Shown: positions 8,669-17,285 of the stretch, in pieces
Layout of the letters: each line of letters starts with the position of its first letter
How positions within the stretch are numbered: position 1 is the stretch's first letter
Origin: an uncultured Pseudomonas sp.
GTDB lineage: Bacteria; Pseudomonadota; Gammaproteobacteria; Pseudomonadales; Pseudomonadaceae
DNA length: 64,000 nucleotides
NCBI RefSeq assembly: GCF_913777995.1
Contig: NZ_CAJYVE010000042.1
Location: 60,540 to 124,539 of the forward strand
Direction of reading: 5' to 3'
Program-made: the position numbers and the translations under genes
Notes under the pieces: model-generated
The model's database searches: none
Seen by the model: the letters and a program-made list of their open reading frames with translations, nothing else
What the model was told of the DNA's origin: nothing

Positions 8669-9052
8669 TCAGCTCATGAGGCTGACCTGCGCGGCGACGA
8701 TGCGCCAGCGACCATCGAGCCGCGCCCAGGTCTGCTGCTGGCGGCCGATGCGTTCGCTGCCCGCGCGGGTGAACTCGGTGCTGCACACGGCAAAGTCCTC
8801 GCCATAGGTGGTGATCACCGTGTTGCGCAGGGTTCTGGCCAGGCCGGCGGCGGGCCGTGCAGCGCGGAAGGCACGAATCGCCTCGATGCCATAGAGGTTT
8901 TCCCCGGCGCCCAGGCGCACGGTGCGCGGGTCGTGCCAGAACAGCTCGTCGAGCACCTCGATGTCGTTGCCCACCAGCGCCTGTTCGTAGCGCTGGAACG
9001 CGGCGCTGACTTCGGCCAGCACCTCTGGGCGGTCAATGGCTTGCAGGTTCAT
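8669..9052 (-). CDS. hpxZ: HpxZ/AtzH-like NTF2-fold protein (DUF3225)
   Basis: Small 127-residue protein of the SnoaL/NTF2-like DUF3225 family, visible in the pattern FQRYEQALVGNDIEVLDELFWHDPRTVRLG and the C-terminal TWARLDGRWRIVAAQVSLMS. In the cyanurate pathway the relative AtzH hydrolyses 1,3-dicarboxyurea. In Klebsiella hpx clusters the role of HpxZ is, as far as I know, not defined; it could remove an unstable carboxylated intermediate made by the amidase. It starts 4 bases after the hpxY stop with AGGAG upstream and lies 72 bases before hpxW. Confidence 0.82.
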   Translation of the reverse strand: MNLQAIDRPEVLAEVSAAFQRYEQALVGNDIEVLDELFWHDPRTVRLGAGENLYGIEAIRAFRAARPAAGLARTLRNTVITTYGEDFAVCSTEFTRAGSERIGRQQQTWARLDGRWRIVAAQVSLMS

Positions 9053-9056
9053 CGCC

Positions 9057-10451
9057 TCACTCCTGATTGATGGCCGCGACCTGGGTCACGCCCCGCTGCT
9101 CCAGCTCATGCGCCACGCGCAGGCAGGCCTGTTCGTTGAACGGCGCGGCGATCAGCTGCACCCCGATCGGCAGGCCATTGGCGCCGCGCAACGGCACACT
9201 GACCACCGGCAGGCCAAGGAAGGAAATCGGCTGGGCCAGCATGCCCATGCTGGCGCGGGTCGGCAGTTCGGCACCACCGATGTTCATGGTTTCCTGGCCG
9301 ATGAGGGTCGCCGACGTCGGCGTGGCCGGGGCGATCAGCACATCCACCTCGTCGAACAGCGGCAACACCTGGCGCTGGAAATGCCGGCGAAAGCGCTGCG
9401 CCTGCACGTACCAGGCCGAAGGAATCATGGCCCCGGCCAGCAGACGCTCGCGCGACAGCGGCTCGAAGTCCTGCGGCGCACTGCGCAGCGCTGGCAGGTA
9501 GGCGTTGCCGCCCTCGCTGGCGCTGATGATGAACGCCGCGCTGCGCGCCAGGCTGGCTTCGGCCAGGGTGATCTCCCGCTCGCTGCCCAGCGCTCTGGCG
9601 ACCCGCGCCACCGCCTCCTTGGCCGTGTCATCGCACCATTGCTGGAAGTACCCGCCCAGTACCGCGCAGCGCAAGCCGTCGGCGCCACGCGCCAGGCTGC
9701 CGGTCAACGGCTCGACCGGCCTGTCGGCCTGAAAACCGTCGTCCGGGTCGTGACCCAGCAGCGCGTCATAGACCTGCGCCAGGTCTGCGCTGCAGCGCGC
9801 CAGCGGGCCGATGTGGTCGAGGCTGCCGACGAAGGGGTGGGTGCCGCTGCGCGACAGGCGGCCGAAGGTCGGCTTGAGGCCGAAGATCCCGCACAGCGAG
9901 GCTGGCACGCGGATCGAACCATTGGTGTCGCTGCCCAGCGAGAAATGCACCAGCCCGGCCGCCACCGCCGCCGCCGAACCACCGGACGAACCACCGGCAA
10001 TGCGCGTCAGGTCATGGGGGTTGCGGGTGGCGCCGAAGTGAGTGTTTTCCGTGGTGAAGCCATAGGCATAGGCGTCCATGTTGAGCAGCCCAGCCAGCAG
10101 GCCACCACTGGCCGTCAGCTGGCGCACCGCCCAGGCATCGCGCGTGGCCGGTGGACGCTGCTGGAACAGCTTGGCACCGGCCAGGGTGGCAAAGCCCTCT
10201 ACGTCAAACAGGTTCTTCACCGCATAGGGCACGCCAGCCAGCGCTGGCAAGGCGGCTCCCTGGCGGCGCAGCAGGTCCTGCTGGTCGGCCTCGCGCAGCA
10301 TGCGCTCGGCGGTCACCTGGGTCCAGGCGTTGATCGCCGGGTCGTGGCGGGCGATGGCCGCCAGGCTGTGTTCGGCGATGCCGCGGGCGCTGAGTTCGCC
10401 GTTACGCAATGCCGTACGCAGCTGGCCAATGGTCAGGGAGGCTGGATTCAT
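9057..10451 (-). CDS. hpxY: AtzE/HpxY-family amidase (probable oxalurate amidohydrolase)
   Basis: Amidase-signature enzyme of 464 residues related to GatA and AtzE. The Ser-cisSer-Lys triad is intact: Lys79 (YAVKNLFD), Ser155 ([10 protein letters not shown]) and nucleophile Ser179 ([14 protein letters not shown]). In Klebsiella, HpxY acts on oxalurate giving oxamate; AtzE acts on 1-carboxybiuret. The aminotransferase and allantoate amidohydrolase of the divergent cluster make oxalurate the likelier substrate here. Its start overlaps the hpxX stop by four bases (ATGA), as expected for a GatCA-like obligate complex. The exact substrate is inference. Confidence 0.84.
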   Translation of the reverse strand: MNPASLTIGQLRTALRNGELSARGIAEHSLAAIARHDPAINAWTQVTAERMLREADQQDLLRRQGAALPALAGVPYAVKNLFDVEGFATLAGAKLFQQRPPATRDAWAVRQLTASGGLLAGLLNMDAYAYGFTTENTHFGATRNPHDLTRIAGGSSGGSAAAVAAGLVHFSLGSDTNGSIRVPASLCGIFGLKPTFGRLSRSGTHPFVGSLDHIGPLARCSADLAQVYDALLGHDPDDGFQADRPVEPLTGSLARGADGLRCAVLGGYFQQWCDDTAKEAVARVARALGSEREITLAEASLARSAAFIISASEGGNAYLPALRSAPQDFEPLSRERLLAGAMIPSAWYVQAQRFRRHFQRQVLPLFDEVDVLIAPATPTSATLIGQETMNIGGAELPTRASMGMLAQPISFLGLPVVSVPLRGANGLPIGVQLIAAPFNEQACLRVAHELEQRGVTQVAAINQE

Positions 10452-10636
10452 GCTCGGTACACCCCCGCCACTTCCAGCCGGTCATCCAACGGGTAGTCCA
10501 TCAGCGGCTCGGCCATGGCGGCTATACGGCTGAACTGGGTGAGCAGTTCCTGGCGGCGGGCCTCATCGAGCTGCAGGCCCAGCACCTGTTCCATCTGCTC
10601 GACGTAAGCGGCCCAGTCGGGCGTGACCTGTGTCAT
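10448..10636 (-). CDS. hpxX: AtzG/HpxX-like small amidase subunit (DUF4089)
   Basis: A 62-residue GatC-like helical protein (MTQVTPDWAAYVEQMEQV ...) of the AtzG/DUF4089 family. AtzG forms a stable complex with AtzE and is needed for active amidase, much as GatC supports GatA. It is the first gene of the leftward operon, with AAGGAG seven or eight bases before the ATG at 10636; a longer open frame upstream lacks a ribosome site. The C-terminal [16 protein letters not shown] is the usual family ending. Overlap with the amidase gene implies 1:1 synthesis. Confidence 0.82.
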   Translation of the reverse strand: MTQVTPDWAAYVEQMEQVLGLQLDEARRQELLTQFSRIAAMAEPLMDYPLDDRLEVAGVYRA

Positions 10637-10757
10637 GGTGAACTCCTTGGGGCGCCAGAAGCACGGCTTCTGCAACGCGGGCTGCAAGACCGCCGCCTGG
10701 CATGCCGTCGCGAAACGGACAGTGCAGGCAAGCGCGTGATTGCTATATCATCGACCG

Positions 10758-10770
10758 AATGAAACAAAAG
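10758..10770. promoter_or_regulatory. Putative HpxU (RpiR-type) operator, copy 1
   Basis: AATGAAACAAAAG lies between the divergent hpxX and hpxU starts. The same 13 bases occur inverted at 11852-11864, before the importer genes. Both copies centre on GAAAC-N4-G(T/A)T(A/T)C, an imperfect palindrome one base short of symmetry. Placement in both control regions suggests the local RpiR-family regulator binds here. Confidence 0.5.
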
Positions 10771-10785
10771 TTACAAGGTGCCTCT

Positions 10786-11625
10786 GTGAATCAGTTAGAC
10801 GAACGCCTGCGCAGCCACTACTCGCAACTCACGCCCCAGGAACAGCGCCTGGCCGAGTTCATGCTTGACCATTACGACGACCTGGTGAGCTACAACAGCG
10901 CCGAGCTGGCGCGCCTGACCGGGGTTTCCAAAGCCACCGTCAGCCGCCTGTTCAAGCGCCTGGGCTACGAGAAGTACAAGGACATGCGCGAAGAGCTGCG
11001 CACCCTGCGCCAGACCGGCATGCCGGTGGCCGACAACCGCGATGCGGTGCAGGGCAACACCCTGCTGGCGCGGCACTACAAGCAGGAAATGGCCAACCTC
11101 AGCCAATGGGTGAATGCCATCGATGCCCGGCAGTTCACCGAAGTGGTGCAAGCGCTGGGCCACAGCCGCCGGGTCTGGGTGGTGGGCATGCGCAACGCCT
11201 ACCCGGTGGCCCTGCACCTGCGCCAGCAGCTGCTGCAGATCCGCAGTGCCGTGCAGGTGTTGCCGCAACCGGGCCAGACCCTGGCCGAGGAACTGGTCGA
11301 TGCCGGCACCGACGACCTGGTGGTGGTACTGGGCTTCCGCCGTCGCCCACGCCTGCTCAAGCCTCTGCTGGACAGCCTGCAGGCGCGGCAGATTCCCACC
11401 CTGGTGATCTGTGAACCGCAGGCCCAGGCAGTGATCGAACGGGCGCGCTGGCACCTCTGCACCCCGCTGGACAGCGTCTCGGCCTTCGACAGCTACGCCA
11501 GCGCCAACAGCCTGATCAACCTGCTGGTCAATGCGGTGCTGCACGAGCAGCTCGGCGACGGGCGCCAGCGCATCCAGCAGATCGCCACCCTGTATGGCGA
11601 GCTGGATGAGCTGGAACAGCGCTAA
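10786..11625 (+). CDS. hpxU: RpiR-family transcriptional regulator (HpxU-like)
   Basis: Cytosolic DNA-binding regulator of 279 residues. It has an N-terminal helix-turn-helix domain (1-77; SAELARLTGVSKATVSRLFKRL) and a C-terminal SIS domain (about 125-250; RRVWVVGMRNAYPVALHLRQ) that binds a small effector. In Klebsiella an RpiR-type repressor, HpxU, controls the allantoate genes, and this gene is divergent from hpxXYZW and upstream of the importer. I choose GTG 10786, which has AAGG seven bases upstream; the ATG at 10759 would overlap the putative operator and has no ribosome site. The effector is probably a pathway ureide, by inference. Confidence 0.82.
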   Translation: MNQLDERLRSHYSQLTPQEQRLAEFMLDHYDDLVSYNSAELARLTGVSKATVSRLFKRLGYEKYKDMREELRTLRQTGMPVADNRDAVQGNTLLARHYKQEMANLSQWVNAIDARQFTEVVQALGHSRRVWVVGMRNAYPVALHLRQQLLQIRSAVQVLPQPGQTLAEELVDAGTDDLVVVLGFRRRPRLLKPLLDSLQARQIPTLVICEPQAQAVIERARWHLCTPLDSVSAFDSYASANSLINLLVNAVLHEQLGDGRQRIQQIATLYGELDELEQR

Positions 11626-11780
11626 CGCACCAATTTGGCGCACGCAAACTCACCAAAGCGCCTTTTTCGCCCGCGTCCTTTCTGCCCGTTCCGACGCATG
11701 CCCACCGCCGGAGCCCCCCACCCAAAGCACCTGAGCCGCTTTGCAGAGCCTGATTTTCAAGGCATTGCGACTGGTTTCAA

Positions 11781-11795
11781 GCACCCGCCGGGTGA
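11781..11795. promoter_or_regulatory. NtrC-like palindrome upstream of the importer promoter
   Basis: CACCC-GCC-GGGTG (11782-11794) resembles the NtrC consensus CACCA-N3-TGGTG. It is centred about 56 bases before the predicted sigma-54 start, and another GCACC half-site lies at 11727-11731. NtrC sites are usually further upstream, so this is suggestive only. Confidence 0.35.
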
Positions 11796-11816
11796 CCGAC
11801 GCACGGCGAAAGGTCA

Positions 11817-11833
11817 TTGGCACACTCGTTGCA
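11817..11833 (+). promoter_or_regulatory. Sigma-54 (RpoN) -24/-12 promoter of the ureide importer operon
   Basis: TTGGCAC-ACTCG-TTGCA matches the RpoN consensus with the required 10 bases between the GG (11819-11820) and the GC (11831-11832). The predicted transcript starts near 11844, about 46 bases before the binding-protein start codon. The operator copy at 11852-11864 falls at about +8 to +20, well placed for repression. Confidence 0.65.
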
Positions 11834-11851
11834 GAATCACGATTAACGAAT

Positions 11852-11864
11852 CTTTTGTTTCATT
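11852..11864. promoter_or_regulatory. Putative HpxU (RpiR-type) operator, copy 2
   Basis: CTTTTGTTTCATT is the exact reverse complement of the element at 10758-10770. It lies between the sigma-54 promoter and the binding-protein gene. Confidence 0.5.
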
Positions 11865-11889
11865 ACGCTGATCAACAGGGGTGTCAAAG

Positions 11890-12675
11890 ATGAAGAAGAA
11901 ACTGATGGCGGTACTGGCAGGCGCTCTGTTGCTGACCCAGGCGGGCGCAGCGCTGGCCGACCAGCTGCAGGACATCGAGAAGCGCGGTGTCATCCGCATC
12001 GCCGTCCCTCAGGACTTCCCGCCATTCGGCTCGGTCGGCACCGATCTGCAGCCACAAGGCTATGACATCGACATGGCCCGCCATCTGGCCAAGCAGATGA
12101 AACTAAAGTTGCAACTGGTGCCGGTCACCAGCGCCAACCGTGTGCCCTACCTGCAGACCGACAAGGTCGACCTGGTGATTTCCAGCCTGGGCAAGAACGC
12201 CGAGCGTGAACAGGTGATCGACTTCAGCAAGGCCTACGCGCCGTTCTTCCTCGGTGTGTTCGGTGCCAAGGATGCCAGCCTCAAGGATGCCGCCGGCCTG
12301 GCCGGGCAGTCGATCGGCGTGACCCGTGGCGCGGTGGAGGACATGGTGCTCACTGAAATCGCCCCGGGCGGCGCTCAGGTCAAGCGCTACGAAGACAACA
12401 ACACCACGCTGTCGGCCTACCTGTCCGGCCAGGTGCAGTACGTTGCCACCGGCAACCTGGTGGTCGCCGCCATCGCCCGGCAGAACGCCGAGCGCGCTCC
12501 GGTGGCCAAGTTCATGCTCAAGGATTCGCCGTGCTTCATCGGCCTGCGCAAGAACGAAGCGGCGCTGAAGGACAAGGTCAACGCGATCATCGACGAGGCT
12601 AGGCAGGACGGCACCCTGAACAAGCTCTCCGAAGAGTGGCTGAAAGCGCCACTGCCTGAAAACCTGGGCGCTTAA
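11890..12675 (+). CDS. Periplasmic substrate-binding protein, polar amino acid ABC family
   Basis: Family-3 solute-binding protein of 261 residues, capturing substrate in the periplasm for the permeases encoded just downstream. The signal peptide is MKKKLMAVLAGALLLTQAGAALA, with mature protein from about residue 24. The fold signatures include RGVIRIAVPQDFPPFG, GYDIDMARHLAKQM and NAEREQVIDFSKAYAPFFLGV. The ATG at 11890 has AGGGG nine bases upstream; a GTG at 11881 is in frame. Family members usually bind amino acids, but the operon ends in allantoate-type enzymes, so a ureide such as allantoate is a plausible ligand by inference. Confidence 0.87.
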   Translation: MKKKLMAVLAGALLLTQAGAALADQLQDIEKRGVIRIAVPQDFPPFGSVGTDLQPQGYDIDMARHLAKQMKLKLQLVPVTSANRVPYLQTDKVDLVISSLGKNAEREQVIDFSKAYAPFFLGVFGAKDASLKDAAGLAGQSIGVTRGAVEDMVLTEIAPGGAQVKRYEDNNTTLSAYLSGQVQYVATGNLVVAAIARQNAERAPVAKFMLKDSPCFIGLRKNEAALKDKVNAIIDEARQDGTLNKLSEEWLKAPLPENLGA

Positions 12676-12685
12676 GGGCTTCGCC

Positions 12686-13351
12686 ATGCTTGCACAGCTG
12701 AACTTCCCCGCCCTGCTGCCCTACTGGCCGGAGCTGCTCGCCGGCCTGTGGGTGACCCTCCAGCTCACGGTGCTGGCCACCGTGGGCGGGGTGTCCCTGG
12801 GCATTCTCGGTGCTGCCTTGCGCAGCGGCCGGCCTTCGCTGGCCAGCCGCCTGTGGGGCGCCTACGTCGAGCTGATCCGCAACACGCCCTTCGTGGTGCA
12901 ACTGTTCTTCATCGTCTTCGGCCTGCCCAACCTGGGACTCAAGCTGAGCGCCGGTGAGGCCGCACTGCTGGCCATGCTGATCAACCTCGGCGCCTACAGC
13001 ACCGAGATCATCCGCGCCGGTATCCAGGTCACTCCGCGTGGCCAGTGGGAAGCCGGCCGGGTGCTGGGCCTGACCCGCAGCCAGACCTTCATCCGCGTGG
13101 TACTGCCACCGGCCATGAAGCGCATTTATCCGGCCCTGGTCAGCCAGTGCATCATCGTCATGCTCGGTTCTTCGGTAGTGTCCCAGGTGTCCTATGAAGA
13201 ACTGACCTTCGCCGCCAGCCTGATCCAGTCGCGCACCTTCCTCAGTTTCGAGGTGTACCTGGTCACCGCCCTGATGTACCTGGCGCTGTCCATCGCCATG
13301 CGCCAGGCGCTGCTGGCCATCGGCCGCAAATGCTTTGGAGACCAGCCATGA
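12686..13351 (+). CDS. ABC importer permease 1 (HisM/GlnP type)
   Basis: Inner-membrane permease of 221 residues with about five hydrophobic helices and the coupling-helix motif for the ATPase at about 110-140 (IIRAGIQVTPRGQWEAGRVLGLT). The N-terminal LWVTLQLTVLATVGGVSLGI is typical of polar amino acid permeases. It pairs with the next gene to form a heterodimeric channel. The gene starts 10 bases after the binding protein and overlaps permease 2 by 4 bases. Confidence 0.9.
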   Translation: MLAQLNFPALLPYWPELLAGLWVTLQLTVLATVGGVSLGILGAALRSGRPSLASRLWGAYVELIRNTPFVVQLFFIVFGLPNLGLKLSAGEAALLAMLINLGAYSTEIIRAGIQVTPRGQWEAGRVLGLTRSQTFIRVVLPPAMKRIYPALVSQCIIVMLGSSVVSQVSYEELTFAASLIQSRTFLSFEVYLVTALMYLALSIAMRQALLAIGRKCFGDQP

Positions 13352-13987
13352 TGACCACCTTCAGCGACTGGGACATCCTGCGTAACCTGCTGCTCGCCGC
13401 ACGCTGGACCGTCCTGCTGTCCATGACCGCGTTCGTCGGCGGCACCCTGGTCGCCATTCCCCTGGTGATGATGCGCCTGTCGCGACACACCTGGCTGCAC
13501 AGGCTGATCCGCGCCTACACCGAGCTGTTCCAGGGCACGCCGCTGCTGATGCAGCTGTTCCTGGCATTCTTCGGCGTCGCCCTGCTGGGCATCGACGTCC
13601 CGCCATGGACCGCCGCCTCGCTGGCGCTGACCTTCTACACCAGTGCCTTTCTGGTGGATATCTGGCACGGCAGCATCCGCGCCCTGCCGCGTGGCCAGTG
13701 GGAAGCCTGCCGCTGCCTGGGCCTGGACTTCGGCCAGACCCTGTACCGGGTGATCCTGCCCCAGGCGCTGCGCATCGGCATCGCCCCCACCGTGGGCTTC
13801 GCCGTGCAGGTCATCAAGGGCACGGCGCTGGCCTCGATCATCGGTTTCGTCGAGCTGACCAAGGCCGGCACCATCCTCAACAACGTGACCTACGCGCCCT
13901 TCAAGGTGTTCGGGCTGGTAGCCCTGGGCTACTTCCTGATGTGCTACCCGCTGTCGCGCTACAGCCAGTTCCTGGAGAAGAAATTCA

Positions 13988-14007
<20 letters not shown>
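13348..14007 (+). CDS. ABC importer permease 2 (HisQ/HisM type)
   Basis: Second permease, 219 residues, with the coupling motif WHGSIRALPRGQWEACRCLGLD. Two adjacent ATGs (13348 and 13351) are possible; GGAG is seven bases from the first, which also gives a typical four-base overlap with permease 1. An ATG at 13330 would require an 18-base longer overlap. The 3' end overlaps the ATPase gene by 20 bases, so all transporter parts are translationally coupled. Confidence 0.9.
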
Positions 14008-14725
<718 letters not shown>

Positions 14726-14759
14726 GTCTTCGATAATGACCAACGGAAGTTTCCTGCCG

Positions 14760-15998
14760 ATGAACATTTCCAGCTACCAGCCGGTCAACCCGCCACAGCG
14801 CCTGCTGATGGGCCCCGGGCCGATCAATGCCGACCCGCGCGTGCTGCGCGCCATGTCCAGCCAGTTGATCGGCCAGTACGACCCGGCCATGACCGGCTAC
14901 ATGAACGAGGTCATGGCGCTGTATCGCGGCGTGTTCCGTACCGATAACCGCTGGACGCTATTGGTCGACGGCACCTCGCGGGCCGGCATCGAGGCCATTC
15001 TGGTCTCGGCGATCCGCCCCGGCGACAAGGTGCTGGTACCGGTGTTCGGCCGCTTCGGCCACCTGCTGTGCGAGATTGCCCGACGCTGCCGCGCCGAGGT
15101 GCACACCCTGGAAGCGCCCTGGGGCGAGGTGTTCGAGCCCGGCCAGGTCGAAGACGCGATCAAGCGCGTCAAGCCGCGCCTGCTGCTCACCGTGCAGGGC
15201 GACACCTCGACCACCATGCTGCAACCGCTGGCGGAACTGGGCGAGATCTGCCGTCGCCATGACGTGCTGTTCTACACCGATGCCACCGCCTCCTTGGGCG
15301 GCAACCTGCTGGACAGCGACGGCTGGGGCCTGGATGCGGTGTCCGCCGGGTTGCAGAAGTGCCTGGGCGGGCCGTCGGGTACGGCGCCGATCACCCTCAG
15401 CGAGCGCATGGAGCAGGTGATCCGGCGCCGCGCCTGCGTCGAAGCCGGCATCCGCACCGACGCGCATCGCGACGGCGAAGACGAGATGATCTACTCCAAC
15501 TACTTCGACCTGGGGATGATCCTCGACTACTGGGGCCCCGAACGCCTCAACCACCACACCGAGGCCACCTCGGCGCTGTTCGGCGCCCGCGAGTGCGCCC
15601 GGATACTGCTCGAAGAAGGCCTGGACAGCGCCATCGCCCGCCACAAGCTGCACGGCGACGCGCTGCTCAAGGGCATCCAGGGCATGGGCCTGCAGACCTT
15701 CGGCAACCTCGAACACAAGATGAACAACGTGCTGGGCGTGGTGATTCCCGAGGGCGTACACGGCGAGCAGGTACGCCAGCTGCTGCTACAGGATTTCGGC
15801 ATCGAGATCGGCACTTCGTTCGGCCCGCTGGCCGGCAAGATCTGGCGCATCGGCACCATGGGCTACAACGCCCGCAAGGATTGCGTGATGCAGACCCTCT
15901 GCGCCCTGGAAGCCGTGCTCAACCGCCTGGGCCTGCGCACCACGCAAGGCACCGCGATGCAGGCCGCCTGGGATCACTACGCCAGCGTGCAGTCATGA
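14760..15998 (+). CDS. hpxJ: Ureidoglycine-glyoxylate aminotransferase (HpxJ/PucG-like)
   Basis: PLP-dependent class-V aminotransferase of 412 residues, related to alanine-glyoxylate aminotransferase. The Schiff-base lysine is Lys200 in SAGLQKCLGGPSG, with the PLP-binding aspartate in FYTDATASLGG. The N-terminus RLLMGPGPINADPRVLRAM and the conserved YSNYFDLGMI and TEATS stretches match the PucG group, which transaminates ureidoglycine with glyoxylate to give oxalurate and glycine. That product is the substrate expected for the divergent hpxXY amidase. ATG 14760 (GGAAG ten bases upstream) is chosen; ATG 14736 is in frame. Overlaps the next gene by four bases. Confidence 0.84.
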   Translation: MNISSYQPVNPPQRLLMGPGPINADPRVLRAMSSQLIGQYDPAMTGYMNEVMALYRGVFRTDNRWTLLVDGTSRAGIEAILVSAIRPGDKVLVPVFGRFGHLLCEIARRCRAEVHTLEAPWGEVFEPGQVEDAIKRVKPRLLLTVQGDTSTTMLQPLAELGEICRRHDVLFYTDATASLGGNLLDSDGWGLDAVSAGLQKCLGGPSGTAPITLSERMEQVIRRRACVEAGIRTDAHRDGEDEMIYSNYFDLGMILDYWGPERLNHHTEATSALFGARECARILLEEGLDSAIARHKLHGDALLKGIQGMGLQTFGNLEHKMNNVLGVVIPEGVHGEQVRQLLLQDFGIEIGTSFGPLAGKIWRIGTMGYNARKDCVMQTLCALEAVLNRLGLRTTQGTAMQAAWDHYASVQS

Positions 15999-17254
15999 GC
16001 CTCATGGAAATGGGCGCGGCCTGCAGCGCGCAGGCTGCGGCCCGTGTCATGGCCCGCTGCGACGAACTGGCCACACTGAGCGCCACGCCCGGCGCGCTGA
16101 CCCGCGTCTACCTGTCGCCCCAACATCGCCAGGCCAATGCCCTGGTTGGCGAATGGATGCAGGCGGCCGGCATGCGGGTCTGGCAGGACAGCGTCGGCAA
16201 TATCTGCGGTCGCTACGAAGGCCGCAGGGCTGGGGCGTCCGCCCTGCTGCTCGGGTCGCATCTGGACACCGTACGTGATGCCGGGCGCTACGACGGCATG
16301 CTCGGGGTCATCACCGCCATCGAGGTCGTGCAGCATCTGCATGACCAGCAGCGGCGCCTGGACCACGCCATCGAGATCGTCGGTTTCGCCGACGAAGAAG
16401 GCACGCGCTTCGGCATCACCCTGCTCGGCAGCCGTGGCCTGAGCGGCACCTGGCCGGCGCACTGGCTGGACGAAACCGATGCCGACGGCATCAGCGTCGC
16501 CCAGGCCATGCTCGACTTCGGCCTGGACCCGCTGAAAGTCGGCGAAGCCGCACGGGCCAGGCACGAGATTGCCGCCTACCTGGAACTGCACATCGAACAA
16601 GGGCCATGCCTGGAAGGCGAGAATCTGGCCCTTGGGGTAGTGACGGCGATCAACGGCGCCCGACGGCTGAACTGCTCGTTCAAGGGCCAGGCCGGACATG
16701 CCGGGACGGTGCCCATGGGCCATCGCCAGGACGCCCTGGCGGGGGCGGTGCAATGGATGGCTGCCATCGAGGCCGGCACACGCGCGGCCGGTCCGCAGCT
16801 GGTCGCCACCGTGGGCACCGTGCAGTGCCACCCCGGTGCGGTGAACGTGATTCCTGGCGAAGTGACCCTGACCCTGGACATCCGTGGCCCCGAGGACGTG
16901 GCACTGGACGCGCTGCTGCAACAGTTGCTCGACCAGGCCGGGACGATTGCGGCGCAGCGCGGGCTGCGTTTCAGCGCACAGACCTACTATTCGATTCCTG
17001 CCACGCCCTGTGACAAAAGCATTCAGCAGAGCCTCGAAGAGGTCTTGCTGGCCGTGCAGGGGCGTTCGTTGTCACTGCCCAGCGGCGCCGGGCATGACGC
17101 CATCGCCATGGCCGACCACTGGCCTGTGGGTATGCTGTTCGTGCGCTGCAAGGGTGGAATCAGCCACAACCCGGCAGAGTCGATCAGCGCAGCCGACGCC
17201 GGGCTGGCGGTGCAGGCTTTGATGCAACTGGTCAACCGTCTGGGCTGTCACTGA
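15995..17254 (+). CDS. hpxK: Allantoate amidohydrolase (HpxK/AllC-like, M20 family)
   Basis: Metal-dependent amidohydrolase of 419 residues in the AllC/hydantoinase-carbamoylase branch of peptidase family M20. Metal-ligand motifs are GSHLDTV (His89), YDGMLG, the Glu-Glu pair in FADEEGTRF, LELHIEQGP and, near the end, ISHNPAESI. The lid domain has GQAGHAGTVPM. AllC-type enzymes cut allantoate to ureidoglycine, ammonia and carbon dioxide. A beta-ureidopropionase or N-carbamoyl amino acid hydrolase cannot be excluded by sequence alone, but translational coupling to the ureidoglycine aminotransferase favours allantoate. It closes the operon. Confidence 0.84.
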   Translation: MSLMEMGAACSAQAAARVMARCDELATLSATPGALTRVYLSPQHRQANALVGEWMQAAGMRVWQDSVGNICGRYEGRRAGASALLLGSHLDTVRDAGRYDGMLGVITAIEVVQHLHDQQRRLDHAIEIVGFADEEGTRFGITLLGSRGLSGTWPAHWLDETDADGISVAQAMLDFGLDPLKVGEAARARHEIAAYLELHIEQGPCLEGENLALGVVTAINGARRLNCSFKGQAGHAGTVPMGHRQDALAGAVQWMAAIEAGTRAAGPQLVATVGTVQCHPGAVNVIPGEVTLTLDIRGPEDVALDALLQQLLDQAGTIAAQRGLRFSAQTYYSIPATPCDKSIQQSLEEVLLAVQGRSLSLPSGAGHDAIAMADHWPVGMLFVRCKGGISHNPAESISAADAGLAVQALMQLVNRLGCH

Positions 17255-17285
17255 GTCCTGGGCTGCCGGTACGGTGGCGGGCGGC

